This document shows, piece by piece, positions 22,825 through 29,962 of a stretch of DNA of 34,494 nucleotides. The stretch lies in NCBI GenBank assembly GCA_020846995.1, contig JADLCV010000121.1, positions 1 to 34,494 of the forward strand, read 5' to 3'. The notes under the pieces are model-generated. The model saw only the letters and a program-made list of their open reading frames with translations. It was not told where the DNA came from and did not search any database. The translations under genes were made by a program, and so were the position numbers. The first letter of the stretch is position 1; the number at the start of each line of letters is the position of its first letter. Origin of the DNA: Paracoccaceae bacterium (GTDB lineage: Bacteria > Pseudomonadota > Alphaproteobacteria > Rhodobacterales > Rhodobacteraceae).

Positions 22825-23175
22825 ATGATGGAACATCTGCCGGAGGATCTGCGGCGCGGGCTGGCCGAGGCCGCCCGTCGCGACACGCGCCGCAAGGCCC
22901 GCTTCCGCATCCGCGTCGGCGGGCAGGAGTTCCCGGTGCTGCGGCTCTGGGACAAGGGCTTCGCGCTCTCGCGCGAGCACGGGGCGGGGTTGCGCGGCCT
23001 CGTCGATCTCTTCGAGGGCGGCCGCCATCTCTCGCAGTGCCTGATCGTCGCCTCGGCCGAGGACGGCGACACCGTGCGCTGCGAATTCAAGCGCAGCACC
23101 GCCGCGACCGACCGCGCGCCGCGCGACTTCGCCCCCGAGGAGGATGCGCCGGCGGGCCTCCTGCCGCCGCCCTGA
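22825..23175 (+). CDS. small conserved-looking protein of unknown function
   Basis: A 116-residue protein that I do not recognise. Residues 15-45 are basic (RRDTRRKARFRIRVGGQEF), followed by VLRLWDKGFALSREHG, LVDLFEGGRHLSQCLIV and a polar, acidic tail rich in Pro. The RxxxR-then-beta-strand pattern is faintly PilZ-like, but the D/NxSxxG half of that motif is not seen. Three possible starts lie together (GTG 22822, ATG 22825, ATG 22828). GGAGG at 22815-22819 gives five bases to 22825 and eight to 22828, so either ATG is possible. Coding is supported by the ribosome site, a two-base gap to the convergent patB stop, and non-repetitive composition. Confidence 0.7.
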   Translation: MMEHLPEDLRRGLAEAARRDTRRKARFRIRVGGQEFPVLRLWDKGFALSREHGAGLRGLVDLFEGGRHLSQCLIVASAEDGDTVRCEFKRSTAATDRAPRDFAPEEDAPAGLLPPP

Positions 23176-23177
23176 GG

Positions 23178-24362
23178 CTACTGGAGGTCGGCGAAGGCCG
23201 CGGCCAGCCGCTCGGCCGCCTCGGCGACGCGGGCCCGCGGGGTGGCGAGGTTGAAGCGCAGGAAGCTCTCGCCGCCGGTGCCGAAGGTCGTGCCGTGGTT
23301 GGCGGCGATGCGCGCGCCCTTCTCGACGCGGGCGGTGAACTCGGCCGCCGGCATGCCGGTCGCGGCAAAGTCGACCCAGGCGAGGTAGGTCGCCTCGAGC
23401 GGCATCGAGTGAAGGCCCGGGATCGCGTTGACGCGCGCATCGAAGAGGCGCCGGTTGGCGTCGAGATAGGCGACGAGTGCGTCCGCCCAGGCCGCGCCTG
23501 CGGGCGAATAGGCGGCGGTCGTCATCACCAGCCCGAAGCTGTTCGGGGCGATGCCGAGCCCGGCCATGCGGGCGGCAAAGCGGGCCCGGAGCGCGGGGTC
23601 GGGGATGATGACGTTGCCGCTGTGGGCGCCGGCGAGGTTGAAGGTCTTGGAGGAGGCGGTCATCATCACCAGGCGGTCGGTGATGTCGGGGGCGGCGAGC
23701 GGCATCGGCAGGTGCCGGGATCCGGGCATGACGAGGTCGTGGTGGATCTCGTCGGAGACGAGGAGGAGGCCGTGGCGGCGGGCGAAGCCCGCGAGCGCGC
23801 GCAACTCCTCGCCCGTCCACACCCGGCCCCCGGGATTGTGGGGCGAACAGAGGATGACGATGCGCTCGCGCCCGGTCAGGGCCGCCGCCGCGGCCTCGAG
23901 GTCCATCACGTAGCGGTGGCCGTCGCGGGCGAGGGGGGCCTCGGTGACGGCCCGGCCGGCGGCGGCGATGACGCGGGCGAAGGCGTGGTAGACGGGCGTG
24001 AAGAGGAGGACGCCGTCGCCCGGGGCGGTGAAGGCGTCAAGGACGAGGGCCGTGCCGTTGACGAGGCCGTGGGTCGTGAAGACCCATTCGGGGGCGATCT
24101 CCCAGCCGTGGCGGTGGGCCATCCACCAGCCGATCGCCGCGAGATAGGCGCGGTCGTCGCCGAAATAGCCGTGGATGCCGTGGCGGGCGAGGTCGGCCAG
24201 GGCCTCGTTGACCGCGGCCGGGGCCTCGAAGTCCATGTCGGCGACCCACATGGCGAGGGCGTCGGGGGCGGTGATGCCGTAACGGGCGGCGAGCATGTCC
24301 CACTTGATCGAATGGGTTCCGCGGCGCTCGACGAGGCGGTCGAAGTCGGGGGCGGCAGGCAT
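23178..24362 (-). CDS. PatB/MalY-type PLP-dependent C-S lyase
   Basis: A 394-residue fold-type I aminotransferase-like enzyme of the MalY/PatB group. The N-terminus has FDRLVERRGTHSIKWD and WVADMDFEAP, strongly typical of cystathionine beta-lyase PatB. The PLP lysine is K239 in TASSKTFNLAG; SPHNPGGRVW and VSDEIHHDL hold the cofactor-contacting Asn and Asp. The likely reaction is beta-elimination of cystathionine or related cysteine S-conjugates to thiol, pyruvate and ammonia. The ATG at 24362 has GGGAG seven bases upstream and a promoter at 24389-24416. Confidence 0.9.
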   Translation of the reverse strand: MPAAPDFDRLVERRGTHSIKWDMLAARYGITAPDALAMWVADMDFEAPAAVNEALADLARHGIHGYFGDDRAYLAAIGWWMAHRHGWEIAPEWVFTTHGLVNGTALVLDAFTAPGDGVLLFTPVYHAFARVIAAAGRAVTEAPLARDGHRYVMDLEAAAAALTGRERIVILCSPHNPGGRVWTGEELRALAGFARRHGLLLVSDEIHHDLVMPGSRHLPMPLAAPDITDRLVMMTASSKTFNLAGAHSGNVIIPDPALRARFAARMAGLGIAPNSFGLVMTTAAYSPAGAAWADALVAYLDANRRLFDARVNAIPGLHSMPLEATYLAWVDFAATGMPAAEFTARVEKGARIAANHGTTFGTGGESFLRFNLATPRARVAEAAERLAAAFADLQ

Positions 24363-24388
24363 CGGGCTCTCCCTAAGGGCACGGCGCA

Positions 24389-24416
24389 GCCTTAGCCGGC
24401 GGCGCGGCGGACGCAA
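24389..24416 (-). promoter_or_regulatory. patB-type gene promoter
   Basis: On the minus strand TTGCGT (24416-24411) and TAAGGC (24394-24389) are 16 bases apart, 27 bases before the ATG at 24362. A GGGAG ribosome site lies between. It is divergent from, and adjacent to, the ThiE-like gene promoter. Confidence 0.5.
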
Positions 24417-24428
24417 CCCCGCCCGGGC

Positions 24429-24457
24429 TTGCCGGGCGGCTGGCCGCCGGCTAACAG
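24429..24457 (+). promoter_or_regulatory. ThiE-like gene promoter
   Basis: TTGCCG (24429-24434) and TAACAG (24452-24457) are exactly 17 bases apart, 24 bases before the ATG at 24482, with GGGAG at 24470-24474 as ribosome site. The two divergent promoters here do not overlap. Confidence 0.5.
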
Positions 24458-24481
24458 GGCGCGTCCCTCGGGAGACGCCCC

Positions 24482-25108
24482 ATGCCCGCCCCGGATCGCC
24501 CCCAGCTTTGCCTGCTGACGCCCCCCGCCTTCGCGCTCGAGGTCTTTCCCGACCGCCTCGCGCGCGTCCTCGACGGGGTCCCGGTGGCCTGCCTGCGCCT
24601 CGCCCTCGCCAGCCGCGACGAGGAGGTGCTGGTCCGCGCCGCCGACGCCTGCCGCGAGGTCGCCCACGGCCGCGACGTGCCGGTGGTGATCGAGGCCCAT
24701 GTCGCGCTCGCCGCCCGCCTCGGGCTCGACGGGGTGCACCTCGGCGACGGGGCGCGGGGGGTGCGCAAGGCCCGCGCCGCGCTCGGCCGCGAGGCGATCG
24801 TCGGCGCCTTCTGCGGGGCAAGCCGCCACGACGGCATCACCGCCGCCGAGGCCGGCGCCGACTACGTCGCCTTCGGCCCCGTCGGGCCCAGCGCGCTCGG
24901 CCAGGGGGCTCAGGCCGCCCACGAGCTTTTCGCATGGTGGTCGGAGATGATCGAGGTGCCGGTCGTGGCCGAGGGCGCGCTGACCGCCGCTGTCGTGGCC
25001 GAGGTCGCGGCCGTCGCCGACTTCCTCGCCTTCGGCGAGGAGATCTGGCGCGACGAGGACGCCCTCGCCGCCCTCAGGCGCCTGGCGGCGCCGCTGCTTG
25101 CGGCCTGA
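24482..25108 (+). CDS. ThiE-like (thiamine-phosphate-synthase fold) protein
   Basis: A 208-residue TIM-barrel protein resembling thiamine phosphate synthase: CLLTPPAF at the start, VIEAHVALAARLGLDGVHLGDG, GAFCGASRHDGITAAEAGADYVAFGPV, and VVAEGALTAAVVAEV near the end. GVHLG and ADYVAFGP are clear family marks. However the TxTK motif that follows GP in true TMP synthases reads GPSALG, and the early R-x-K strand motif is not obvious. It may therefore be a paralogue with another role. The start has its own promoter and ribosome site. Its last 35 bases overlap the 3-prime end of olsA on the opposite strand. Confidence 0.8.
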   Translation: MPAPDRPQLCLLTPPAFALEVFPDRLARVLDGVPVACLRLALASRDEEVLVRAADACREVAHGRDVPVVIEAHVALAARLGLDGVHLGDGARGVRKARAALGREAIVGAFCGASRHDGITAAEAGADYVAFGPVGPSALGQGAQAAHELFAWWSEMIEVPVVAEGALTAAVVAEVAAVADFLAFGEEIWRDEDALAALRRLAAPLLAA

Positions 25109-25916
25109 AGCCCGCCCGCACCGCCGCCTCGCAGGCGGCCGCGAGCGTCTTGCGGTCGGGATGGTCGGCGACCCGGATCGGGGGGTGGAAGACGACCGTG
25201 ACGCTTCCCTGTCGCGGCGCCGCCAGCACCTGGAGGAGATGGCCGCCAAAGCCCATCTCGCCCCACCAGGCGTAGAAGCGCGGATCCTGCCCGGCGGGGG
25301 CGTGATAGGTCACGCTGACGGGCTGGACCTGCATCGCCGGGCGCAGGTCGGGGGCGAAGAAGGGCGCGAAAAGGGTGGTGCGGAAGGGCAGGAGGCGGCG
25401 CCCGTCCGAACTCGTCCCCTCGGGAAAGAACACGAGCCGGTGGCCGAGGCCGAGGCGCACCTCCATCTCCTCGGCCTGGGCCCGGGCCTGGCGGGGATCG
25501 CGGTTGATGAACATGGCGCCGGTCGCGCGGGCAAGCCAGCCGACCCCCGGCCAGCGCCCGATCTCGGTCTTGGCGACGTAGTAGATCCGCTGCGAGGCGT
25601 TGAGCGTGAAGATGTCGAGCCAGGAGGCATGATTCGAGACCACCGCCCCGGCCCCCGCGAGGGGCCGGCCGCTGGCATGGTAGCCCATGCCGAGGACGCG
25701 GAAGGCATTGCGGCACACGAACTGGGTGATCCAGGGTGTCCACGGCCGCCGTGCCCCGTGGAGCGGCCGCTCGAGAAGCCGCAGGGCGAGGAGGAGGCCG
25801 AGGCAGCCGAAGGTCAGGACGATCAGCCCCGTCCCCCTCAGGGCCGCCCGCACCCAGCCCGCCGGGCCCACGGGCACCGCCGCCGGCACATCCTCCGACC
25901 GCCAGGTGTAGCTCAC
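25074..25916 (-). CDS. olsA: lyso-ornithine lipid O-acyltransferase (PlsC family)
   Basis: A 280-residue acyltransferase of the PlsC family that esterifies lyso-ornithine lipid to ornithine lipid. It has one or two N-terminal hydrophobic segments (GTGLIVLTFGCLGLLLAL), the catalytic NHASWLD (NHx4D) motif in VVSNHASWLDIF, and the substrate-binding FFPEGTSSDG. The GTG start at 25916 overlaps the olsB stop as GTGA. The adjoining olsB makes the assignment to ornithine-lipid synthesis firm, rather than phosphatidic-acid synthesis. It is membrane-associated, facing the cytosol. Confidence 0.9.
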   Translation of the reverse strand: MSYTWRSEDVPAAVPVGPAGWVRAALRGTGLIVLTFGCLGLLLALRLLERPLHGARRPWTPWITQFVCRNAFRVLGMGYHASGRPLAGAGAVVSNHASWLDIFTLNASQRIYYVAKTEIGRWPGVGWLARATGAMFINRDPRQARAQAEEMEVRLGLGHRLVFFPEGTSSDGRRLLPFRTTLFAPFFAPDLRPAMQVQPVSVTYHAPAGQDPRFYAWWGEMGFGGHLLQVLAAPRQGSVTVVFHPPIRVADHPDRKTLAAACEAAVRAGFRPQAAAPPGA

Positions 25917-26710
25917 CCCGCCGGCTCCCGCTTCTGCCCCTGGCGGCGGGTGTAGTAGCCGCGGTGCTTCTCGGACATGCGGGCGGTGTCCATGAGCAGG
26001 AAGACATCGGTGGTGTTGAAGGCGCGATCGACGAAGGCGCCCTCGCCGACATAGCCGCCGAGCCGCAGGTAGGCCTTGATCAGCGCCGGCGTGGCGACGA
26101 GCGCGGCCCGGCGGTCGACCTCCTCGCGGGGGACGAGGTCCATGGTCTGGAAATGGTCGGCGAGCACGCGGACGCGCAGCTCCTCCGGGGCAAGGTGGAA
26201 ATGGTGCAGGTAGGCGAGCGGCATCCGCAGGGCGCCGATGTCGGTGCCATGGAAGCTCGCGACCCCGAAGAGGACCTCGATGCCGCGGCCGAGGACATAG
26301 TCGGCGAGCCCGTTCCAGAGGTGATACATGGCCGTGCCGCCGCGGTAGTCGGGATGGACGCAGGACCGCCCGAGCTCGAGCAGCCGCCGGCCCGACCGCC
26401 GGAGGGGGCCGAGATCATATTCGCCCTCGGAGTAGAAGCGCCCGATCGCCGCCGCCCGCTCGCCCGGCAGGAGGCGGTAGACGCCGACGACATGGTTGCG
26501 GCGGGCGGCGCAGCGGCCGGGGTCGATGAGCAGGAGATGGTCGAAATGCTCGTCGAACTCGTCGCGCTCGAGCCGCCGGGCATGGTCGACCAGCGGCCCG
26601 TCGCCGCCGAGTTCGGCGACGAAGACGTCGTAGCGCAGCCGCTGGGCGGCGAGCAGGTCGGCCTCGTCTTCCGCCAGGCGGAGGATGAAATGCGGCTCGT
26701 CCGTCAGCAT
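25913..26710 (-). CDS. olsB: L-ornithine N-alpha-acyltransferase (GNAT-like)
   Basis: A 265-residue acyltransferase of the OlsB family, which transfers a 3-hydroxyacyl group from ACP to ornithine, the first step of ornithine-lipid synthesis. Family marks include AQRLRYDVFVAELGG, VVGVYRLLPGERA, GRFYSEGEYDL, LELGRSCVHPDYRGG and LFGVASFHGTDIGAL. Length is typical. It has a good upstream promoter and is coupled to olsA. In related bacteria ornithine lipids rise under phosphate limitation, but no Pho box is evident here. Confidence 0.93.
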   Translation of the reverse strand: MLTDEPHFILRLAEDEADLLAAQRLRYDVFVAELGGDGPLVDHARRLERDEFDEHFDHLLLIDPGRCAARRNHVVGVYRLLPGERAAAIGRFYSEGEYDLGPLRRSGRRLLELGRSCVHPDYRGGTAMYHLWNGLADYVLGRGIEVLFGVASFHGTDIGALRMPLAYLHHFHLAPEELRVRVLADHFQTMDLVPREEVDRRAALVATPALIKAYLRLGGYVGEGAFVDRAFNTTDVFLLMDTARMSEKHRGYYTRRQGQKREPAG

Positions 26711-26749
26711 CCCGCGCGGCGGCCCCCGTCCCTTGGCGACTGGTCCGCG

Positions 26750-26778
26750 GTTCTATGCGCTGGCCCCCGCGCTGGCAA
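26750..26778 (-). promoter_or_regulatory. olsBA promoter
   Basis: On the minus strand TTGCCA (26778-26773) and TAGAAC (26755-26750) are separated by exactly 17 bases, 39 bases before the olsB ATG. Confidence 0.55.
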
Positions 26779-26799
26779 CAGAAAGCAGGGGGACGGCGG

Positions 26800-26827
26800 T
26801 TGACGCACGCAGGGGTTGTGCTAGCGT
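26800..26827 (+). promoter_or_regulatory. plus-strand promoter reading antisense to DUF3553 toward chpT
   Basis: TTGACG (26800-26805) and TAGCGT (26822-26827) are 16 bases apart. A transcript would start near 26834, run antisense across the whole minus-strand DUF3553 gene and enter chpT at 27064 with a leader of about 230 bases. The DUF3553-chpT start gap of 27 bases is too small for a full chpT promoter, which makes this a reasonable chpT promoter. Confidence 0.45.
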
Positions 26828-26847
26828 TCGCGCCGGCCCTCCGCCGG

Positions 26848-27036
26848 TCAGGCGTCCGGCAGGGGTTCGAGGGCGACCGCGGTGGCGTCGATGACCTGCT
26901 TGCCGGCATGCTCGAAGTTCGCCGTGACGCGGTGGCCGATGACCGACTGCACCTGGCCCGTGCCCCAGTCGGGCCGCCCGGGATGGCGGACGAGGATGCC
27001 GGGGACGAGGAGCGTCACCCTCCGATCGGCTGCCAT
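26848..27036 (-). CDS. DUF3553 small protein
   Basis: A 62-residue protein of the DUF3553 family, recognised by PGILVRHPGRPDWGTGQVQS followed by NFEHAGKQVID and LEPLPDA. The fold is expected to be a small beta barrel, SH3- or CarD-like from the WGxGxV pattern; function is unknown. The ATG at 27036 gives the usual length. A GTG six codons in directly abuts GGAGG and is less likely. It is divergent from chpT with only 27 bases between start codons and lies upstream of olsBA on the same strand. Confidence 0.85.
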   Translation of the reverse strand: MAADRRVTLLVPGILVRHPGRPDWGTGQVQSVIGHRVTANFEHAGKQVIDATAVALEPLPDA

Positions 27037-27063
27037 GGTCCCGCCCCGCCCGCCCCGCCGCCG

Positions 27064-27696
27064 ATGACCGATCGCCCCGCCACCGCCCCGGGTGCCGACC
27101 TCGCCGCGCTGGTCGGATCGCGCATCTGCCATGACCTTGTGAACCCGCTCGGGGCGATCGGCAACGGCCTCGAACTCCTCGGGCTCGCCGGCGGGGCGGG
27201 CGCGGGGCGAGAGGCGGCGCTGATGGCCGAGAGCGTGGCGCTGGCGCGGGCGCGGCTGGTCCTCTTCCGCCTTGCCTTCGGGGCCGCGGCCGAGGGCCAG
27301 CGCACGGCCCGGGCCGAGCTTGTCGACGCCCTCGCCGCCGCGACCCGCGGCAGCCGGCTGGCGATCGACTGGGCGGTGGCGGGCGATCCGCCGCGGGCGC
27401 GGGCCAAGCTCGCCCTCCTGCTCGTGCAGTGCGCCGAGACGGCCCTGCCGCGCGGGGGCCGGATCCGCATCGCCGCCGCCGCCCCGGACCGGCCCGAGGG
27501 CCGCTGGACCCTTCACGCCGAGGGGCCGCGGCTGCGCATCCTCGCCCCCCGCTGGGAGGCCCTCGCCGAACCTGCCGCCCCCCCCGACATCACGCCGGCC
27601 GAGGTCCAGGTCCCGCTCGCGGCCCTCGAACTCCGCCGCCAGCGCCGCCCGCTCGCGGCCGAGCTTGGCCCCGAGCGGCTCGCGCTGGCCTTCTGA
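27064..27696 (+). CDS. chpT: histidine phosphotransferase ChpT
   Basis: A 210-residue protein of the ChpT family, the phosphotransferase that passes phosphate from the CckA hybrid kinase to CtrA and CpdR in the alphaproteobacterial cell-cycle/motility pathway. The DHp-like helix carries the phospho-accepting H23 in GSRICHDLVNPLGAIGNGLE, and the second half is a degenerate, ATP-nonbinding kinase-like domain. Arrangement next to DUF3553 and olsB is common in Rhodobacterales. No Shine-Dalgarno is seen before the ATG. It is convergent with proA. Confidence 0.92.
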   Translation: MTDRPATAPGADLAALVGSRICHDLVNPLGAIGNGLELLGLAGGAGAGREAALMAESVALARARLVLFRLAFGAAAEGQRTARAELVDALAAATRGSRLAIDWAVAGDPPRARAKLALLLVQCAETALPRGGRIRIAAAAPDRPEGRWTLHAEGPRLRILAPRWEALAEPAAPPDITPAEVQVPLAALELRRQRRPLAAELGPERLALAF

Positions 27697-27737
27697 GGCG
27701 GTGCCCCCCCGGCGCGCGCGCGCGCGGCCCGGCCGGT
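27697..27737. other. 41-base chpT/proA convergent gap with an alternating GC tract
   Basis: Between the two stop codons there is a 15-base strictly alternating GC run (27712-27726), followed by CCCGGCCGG. Alternating purine-pyrimidine GC can adopt left-handed Z-DNA under negative supercoiling, and convergent genes produce positive supercoils here, so a role is only speculative. It may also be part of a bidirectional terminator: CCGG at 27709-27712 can pair with CCGG downstream. Confidence 0.4.
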
Positions 27738-29003
27738 TCAGGGACGCACGCTGCCGTCGCCGGTGACGAGATACTTGAAGCTCGTCAGCTGCTCGGCGCC
27801 GACCGGGCCGCGGGCATGCAGCTTGCCGGTGGCGATGCCGATCTCGGCCCCCATGCCGAACTCGCCCCCGTCGGCGAACTGGGTCGAGGCGTTGTGCATC
27901 AGGATGGCGCTGTCGAGGCGGGCGAAGAAGCGCCCGGCGGTGGCGTCGTTCTCGGTCAGGATGGCCTCGGTATGGCCCGAGCCGTGGCGGCGGATGTGCC
28001 CGATCGCGCCGTCGACGCCGTCGACGAGGCGGGCGGCGATGATCATGTCGAGGAACTCGCGGCCGAAGTCGTCGGGGGCGGCGGGGCGCGTGCCGGGCAG
28101 GCGGGCAAGCTCGCCCTCGGCCCGCACCTCGACCCCGGCGGCGACGAGGTCGGCGATCATCGGCGCCCCGTGGCGGGTGTAGAACTGCCAGTCGACCAGC
28201 AGGCATTCGGCCGCCCCGCAGATCCCCGGCCGCCGCGTCTTGGCGTTCAGGACCACCCGGCGGGCTTTCCCGACATCGGCGTCGCGGTCGACGTAGACGT
28301 GGCAGATGCCCTCGAGATGGGCAAAGACCGGCACCCGCGCCTCGGCCTGGACGAGGCCGACGAGGCCCTTGCCGCCGCGCGGCACGATGACGTCAAGCCA
28401 GCGCGTCGCCCGCAGCATCTCGGCCACCATGGCGCGGTCCTGGGTGGGGACAAGCTGGATCGCCGCCGCCGGCAGCCCGGCCGATTCGAGCCCGGCGGCG
28501 AGGCAGGCATGGATCGCCGCCGCCGAGGCCGCGCTTTCCGACCCCCCGCGCAGGATGGCGGCGTTGCCGGCCCAGAGGCAGAGCGCCCCCGCGTCGGCGG
28601 TGACGTTGGGCCGACTCTCGAAGATCACGCCGACGACCCCGAGGGGGGTGCGCACGCGCCGGATCGAGAGGCCCGAGGGCACCCGCCATTCGGCCATGAC
28701 GGCGCCGACGGGATCGGCCTGCCCGGCGATCGCGCGCAGGGCATCGACGATGCCGCGCAGGCGCGCGGGCGTGAGCCGGAGGCGGTCGATCATGGCCGGG
28801 GCGAGCCCCCGCACCTCGGCCTCGGCCACGTCGCCGTCGTTCGCGGCGAGAATCGCCGCCGCCCGGTCCTCGACCGCATGGGCGGCCCCGATCAGCGCCG
28901 CGTGCTTGCGCTCGGCCGTGGCCTCGGCCAGCACGGCCGCCGCCGCCCGTGCCTTCGCCCCCATCCCCGCCATCAGCGCCGGGGCGTCCTGACCGTCGAG
29001 CAT
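27738..29003 (-). CDS. proA: glutamate-5-semialdehyde dehydrogenase (gamma-glutamyl phosphate reductase)
   Basis: A 421-residue enzyme for the second step of proline synthesis, reducing gamma-glutamyl phosphate with NADPH. The catalytic Cys is C262 in [14 protein letters not shown]; other marks are [35 protein letters not shown] and the C-terminal [15 protein letters not shown]. Length is exactly typical. The ATG at 29003 is preferred over an upstream ATG at 29063 that adds low-complexity residues; AGGGGG lies eight bases before it. The partner proB is not adjacent, and a promoter lies just upstream, so proA appears to be transcribed alone. Confidence 0.94.
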   Translation of the reverse strand: MLDGQDAPALMAGMGAKARAAAAVLAEATAERKHAALIGAAHAVEDRAAAILAANDGDVAEAEVRGLAPAMIDRLRLTPARLRGIVDALRAIAGQADPVGAVMAEWRVPSGLSIRRVRTPLGVVGVIFESRPNVTADAGALCLWAGNAAILRGGSESAASAAAIHACLAAGLESAGLPAAAIQLVPTQDRAMVAEMLRATRWLDVIVPRGGKGLVGLVQAEARVPVFAHLEGICHVYVDRDADVGKARRVVLNAKTRRPGICGAAECLLVDWQFYTRHGAPMIADLVAAGVEVRAEGELARLPGTRPAAPDDFGREFLDMIIAARLVDGVDGAIGHIRRHGSGHTEAILTENDATAGRFFARLDSAILMHNASTQFADGGEFGMGAEIGIATGKLHARGPVGAEQLTSFKYLVTGDGSVRP

Positions 29004-29071
29004 CTCCCGTTCCCCCTGCCGCTCCGGCCCCCGGGGCGATGGCCGCCCTCCCCGCCGCCCCACGGGGCGCG

Positions 29072-29100
29072 ACCCTAGGCCAGTTCCGGCGCCGTGGGAA
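29072..29100 (-). promoter_or_regulatory. proA promoter
   Basis: On the minus strand TTCCCA (29100-29095) and TAGGGT (29077-29072) are 17 bases apart, directly after the terminator-like hairpin of the zinc-finger gene. It closely resembles the SRAP gene promoter (TTCCCT, 17 bases, TAGGGT). Confidence 0.5.
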
Positions 29101-29121
29101 CCGGCCCCGTGGCGGGGCCGG
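29101..29121 (-). terminator. stem-loop after the zinc-finger gene
   Basis: CCGGCCCC (29101-29108) pairs perfectly with GGGGCCGG (29114-29121) around GTGGC. It lies five bases beyond the zinc-finger stop codon on the minus strand. There is no strong U-tract, as usual in such GC-rich genomes. Confidence 0.6.
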
Positions 29122-29126
29122 ACCCC

Positions 29127-29333
29127 TTAGTGCCCGCCCGCCCCCGCGGCCAGCACGAAGCGCTTGTCGCAGTAGGGGCACTCGACCCAGCCCGTGCCGG
29201 GGTCGATCGAGAGCCAGACGCGGGGGTGGCCGAGCGGCCCCTGGCCGCCGTCGCAGGCGATGCGGACGGCATGGACGACCTCGGTCTCGGGGACGTCATC
29301 GGCGCGGGCGGCAGGGGCGGCGGCTGGCTTCAT
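29127..29333 (-). CDS. CHCC zinc-finger protein (NDUFS6 C-terminal-like)
   Basis: A 68-residue protein of the zf-CHCC type found in alphaproteobacteria and in mitochondrial complex I subunit NDUFS6. The four ligands are C27 (RIACDGG), H36 (PLGHPRVW), C52 and C55 (ECPYCDKRF). The Ala/Pro-rich N-terminus ([18 protein letters not shown]) is usual. The role in bacteria is unproven, but an association with respiratory complex I is plausible by homology. The ATG at 29333 follows a non-coding region. Confidence 0.88.
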   Translation of the reverse strand: MKPAAAPAARADDVPETEVVHAVRIACDGGQGPLGHPRVWLSIDPGTGWVECPYCDKRFVLAAGAGGH

Positions 29334-29564
29334 CGGCGGCTCCGGGCAACGGCCTGTCAGGGGCGCCATCATAGCGGGGCGGGCGGGGCCGGCAAGGCGG
29401 CCGCCGGGCGCCGCCGGGACCATCGACGCGGGCCGGTGATGGACCCGGCTGGGTCCGCGCCGGATTGCTCCCCGCGAGACCGCGGTCGCCGGGGCAATCG
29501 TCGGGCTGTCGAGCCGGTCACGGCGCTGCCCACGGCGCCGCGCGTTCCCCGGGGGGCGGATCGG

Positions 29565-29719
29565 GCATCCCGCGGACAATCGTGATCCGGGACGCCGGCG
29601 TCCACCCCTCGGTCCGATGTCCCTCGGGGAATCCGGATCACCCCCCCGCGCGCCCCCACTCCCCGCATGCGGTTCCGCCGGCAAAATCCTTCGTAAGAAG
29701 GAACTTGCCGGCGGATGAG
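29565..29719. repeat. 155-bp tandem repeat, unit 1
   Basis: Aligns with unit 2 at a constant offset of 155 through CGTGATCC, GACGCCGGCG, GGTCCG-TGTCCC, a GGG-A-CCGGAT block and a downstream TTCC/AAATCC/TTGCC block. It contains an imperfect stem-loop (29613-29637) and a near-perfect one at 29675-29714. Confidence 0.7.
29675..29714. repeat. 40-base interrupted palindrome inside unit 1
   Basis: CCGCCGGCAA (29675-29684) pairs exactly with TTGCCGGCGG (29705-29714). Inside, TCCTTC (29687-29692) pairs with GAAGGA (29697-29702) around GTAA. Only two mismatched base pairs separate the two stems. This resembles dispersed palindromic (REP-like) units. Confidence 0.75.
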
Positions 29720-29874
29720 GCATCTCGCGGGCAGTCGTGATCCCTGACGCCGGCGGACTCCTCGAGGTCCGGTGTCCCGCGGGGACACCGGATCGACCTG
29801 CCACGCCACGCTCATTCCTCGCTTGCGCTTCCCCTGGGCGGAAATCCCTCACGCGACGGATCTTGCCTCCCCCG
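29720..29874. repeat. 155-bp tandem repeat, unit 2
   Basis: Second unit. Here the first stem-loop is perfect: TCCGGTGTCCC (29768-29778) against GGGACACCGGA (29782-29792) around GCG. The second palindrome, intact in unit 1, is eroded here. So each unit keeps a different hairpin. Confidence 0.7.
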
Positions 29875-29901
29875 CCGGTTCCGGCCCGTCCGGCCCCGTC
29901 T

Positions 29902-29949
29902 CCCCCGGGGTCGCCGCCCCGGGGCCCTCCGGGGCGGCGACCCCGGGGG
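29902..29949. repeat. hairpin with perfect 21-bp arms upstream of the SRAP gene
   Basis: Bases 29902-29922 are the exact reverse complement of 29929-29949, with a six-base loop GGCCCT. Both arms are almost entirely G and C (they begin CCCCCGGGGTCGCC and end GGCGACCCCGGGGG). It ends 13 bases before the predicted -35 element of the SRAP promoter. Confidence 0.8.
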
Positions 29950-29962
29950 CAGGACGGGGCGG

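Noticed and set aside
29565-29874. Repeats considered as a CRISPR array
   Set aside because: Only two long, diverged tandem units with no regular short repeats or unique spacers, and no cas genes.
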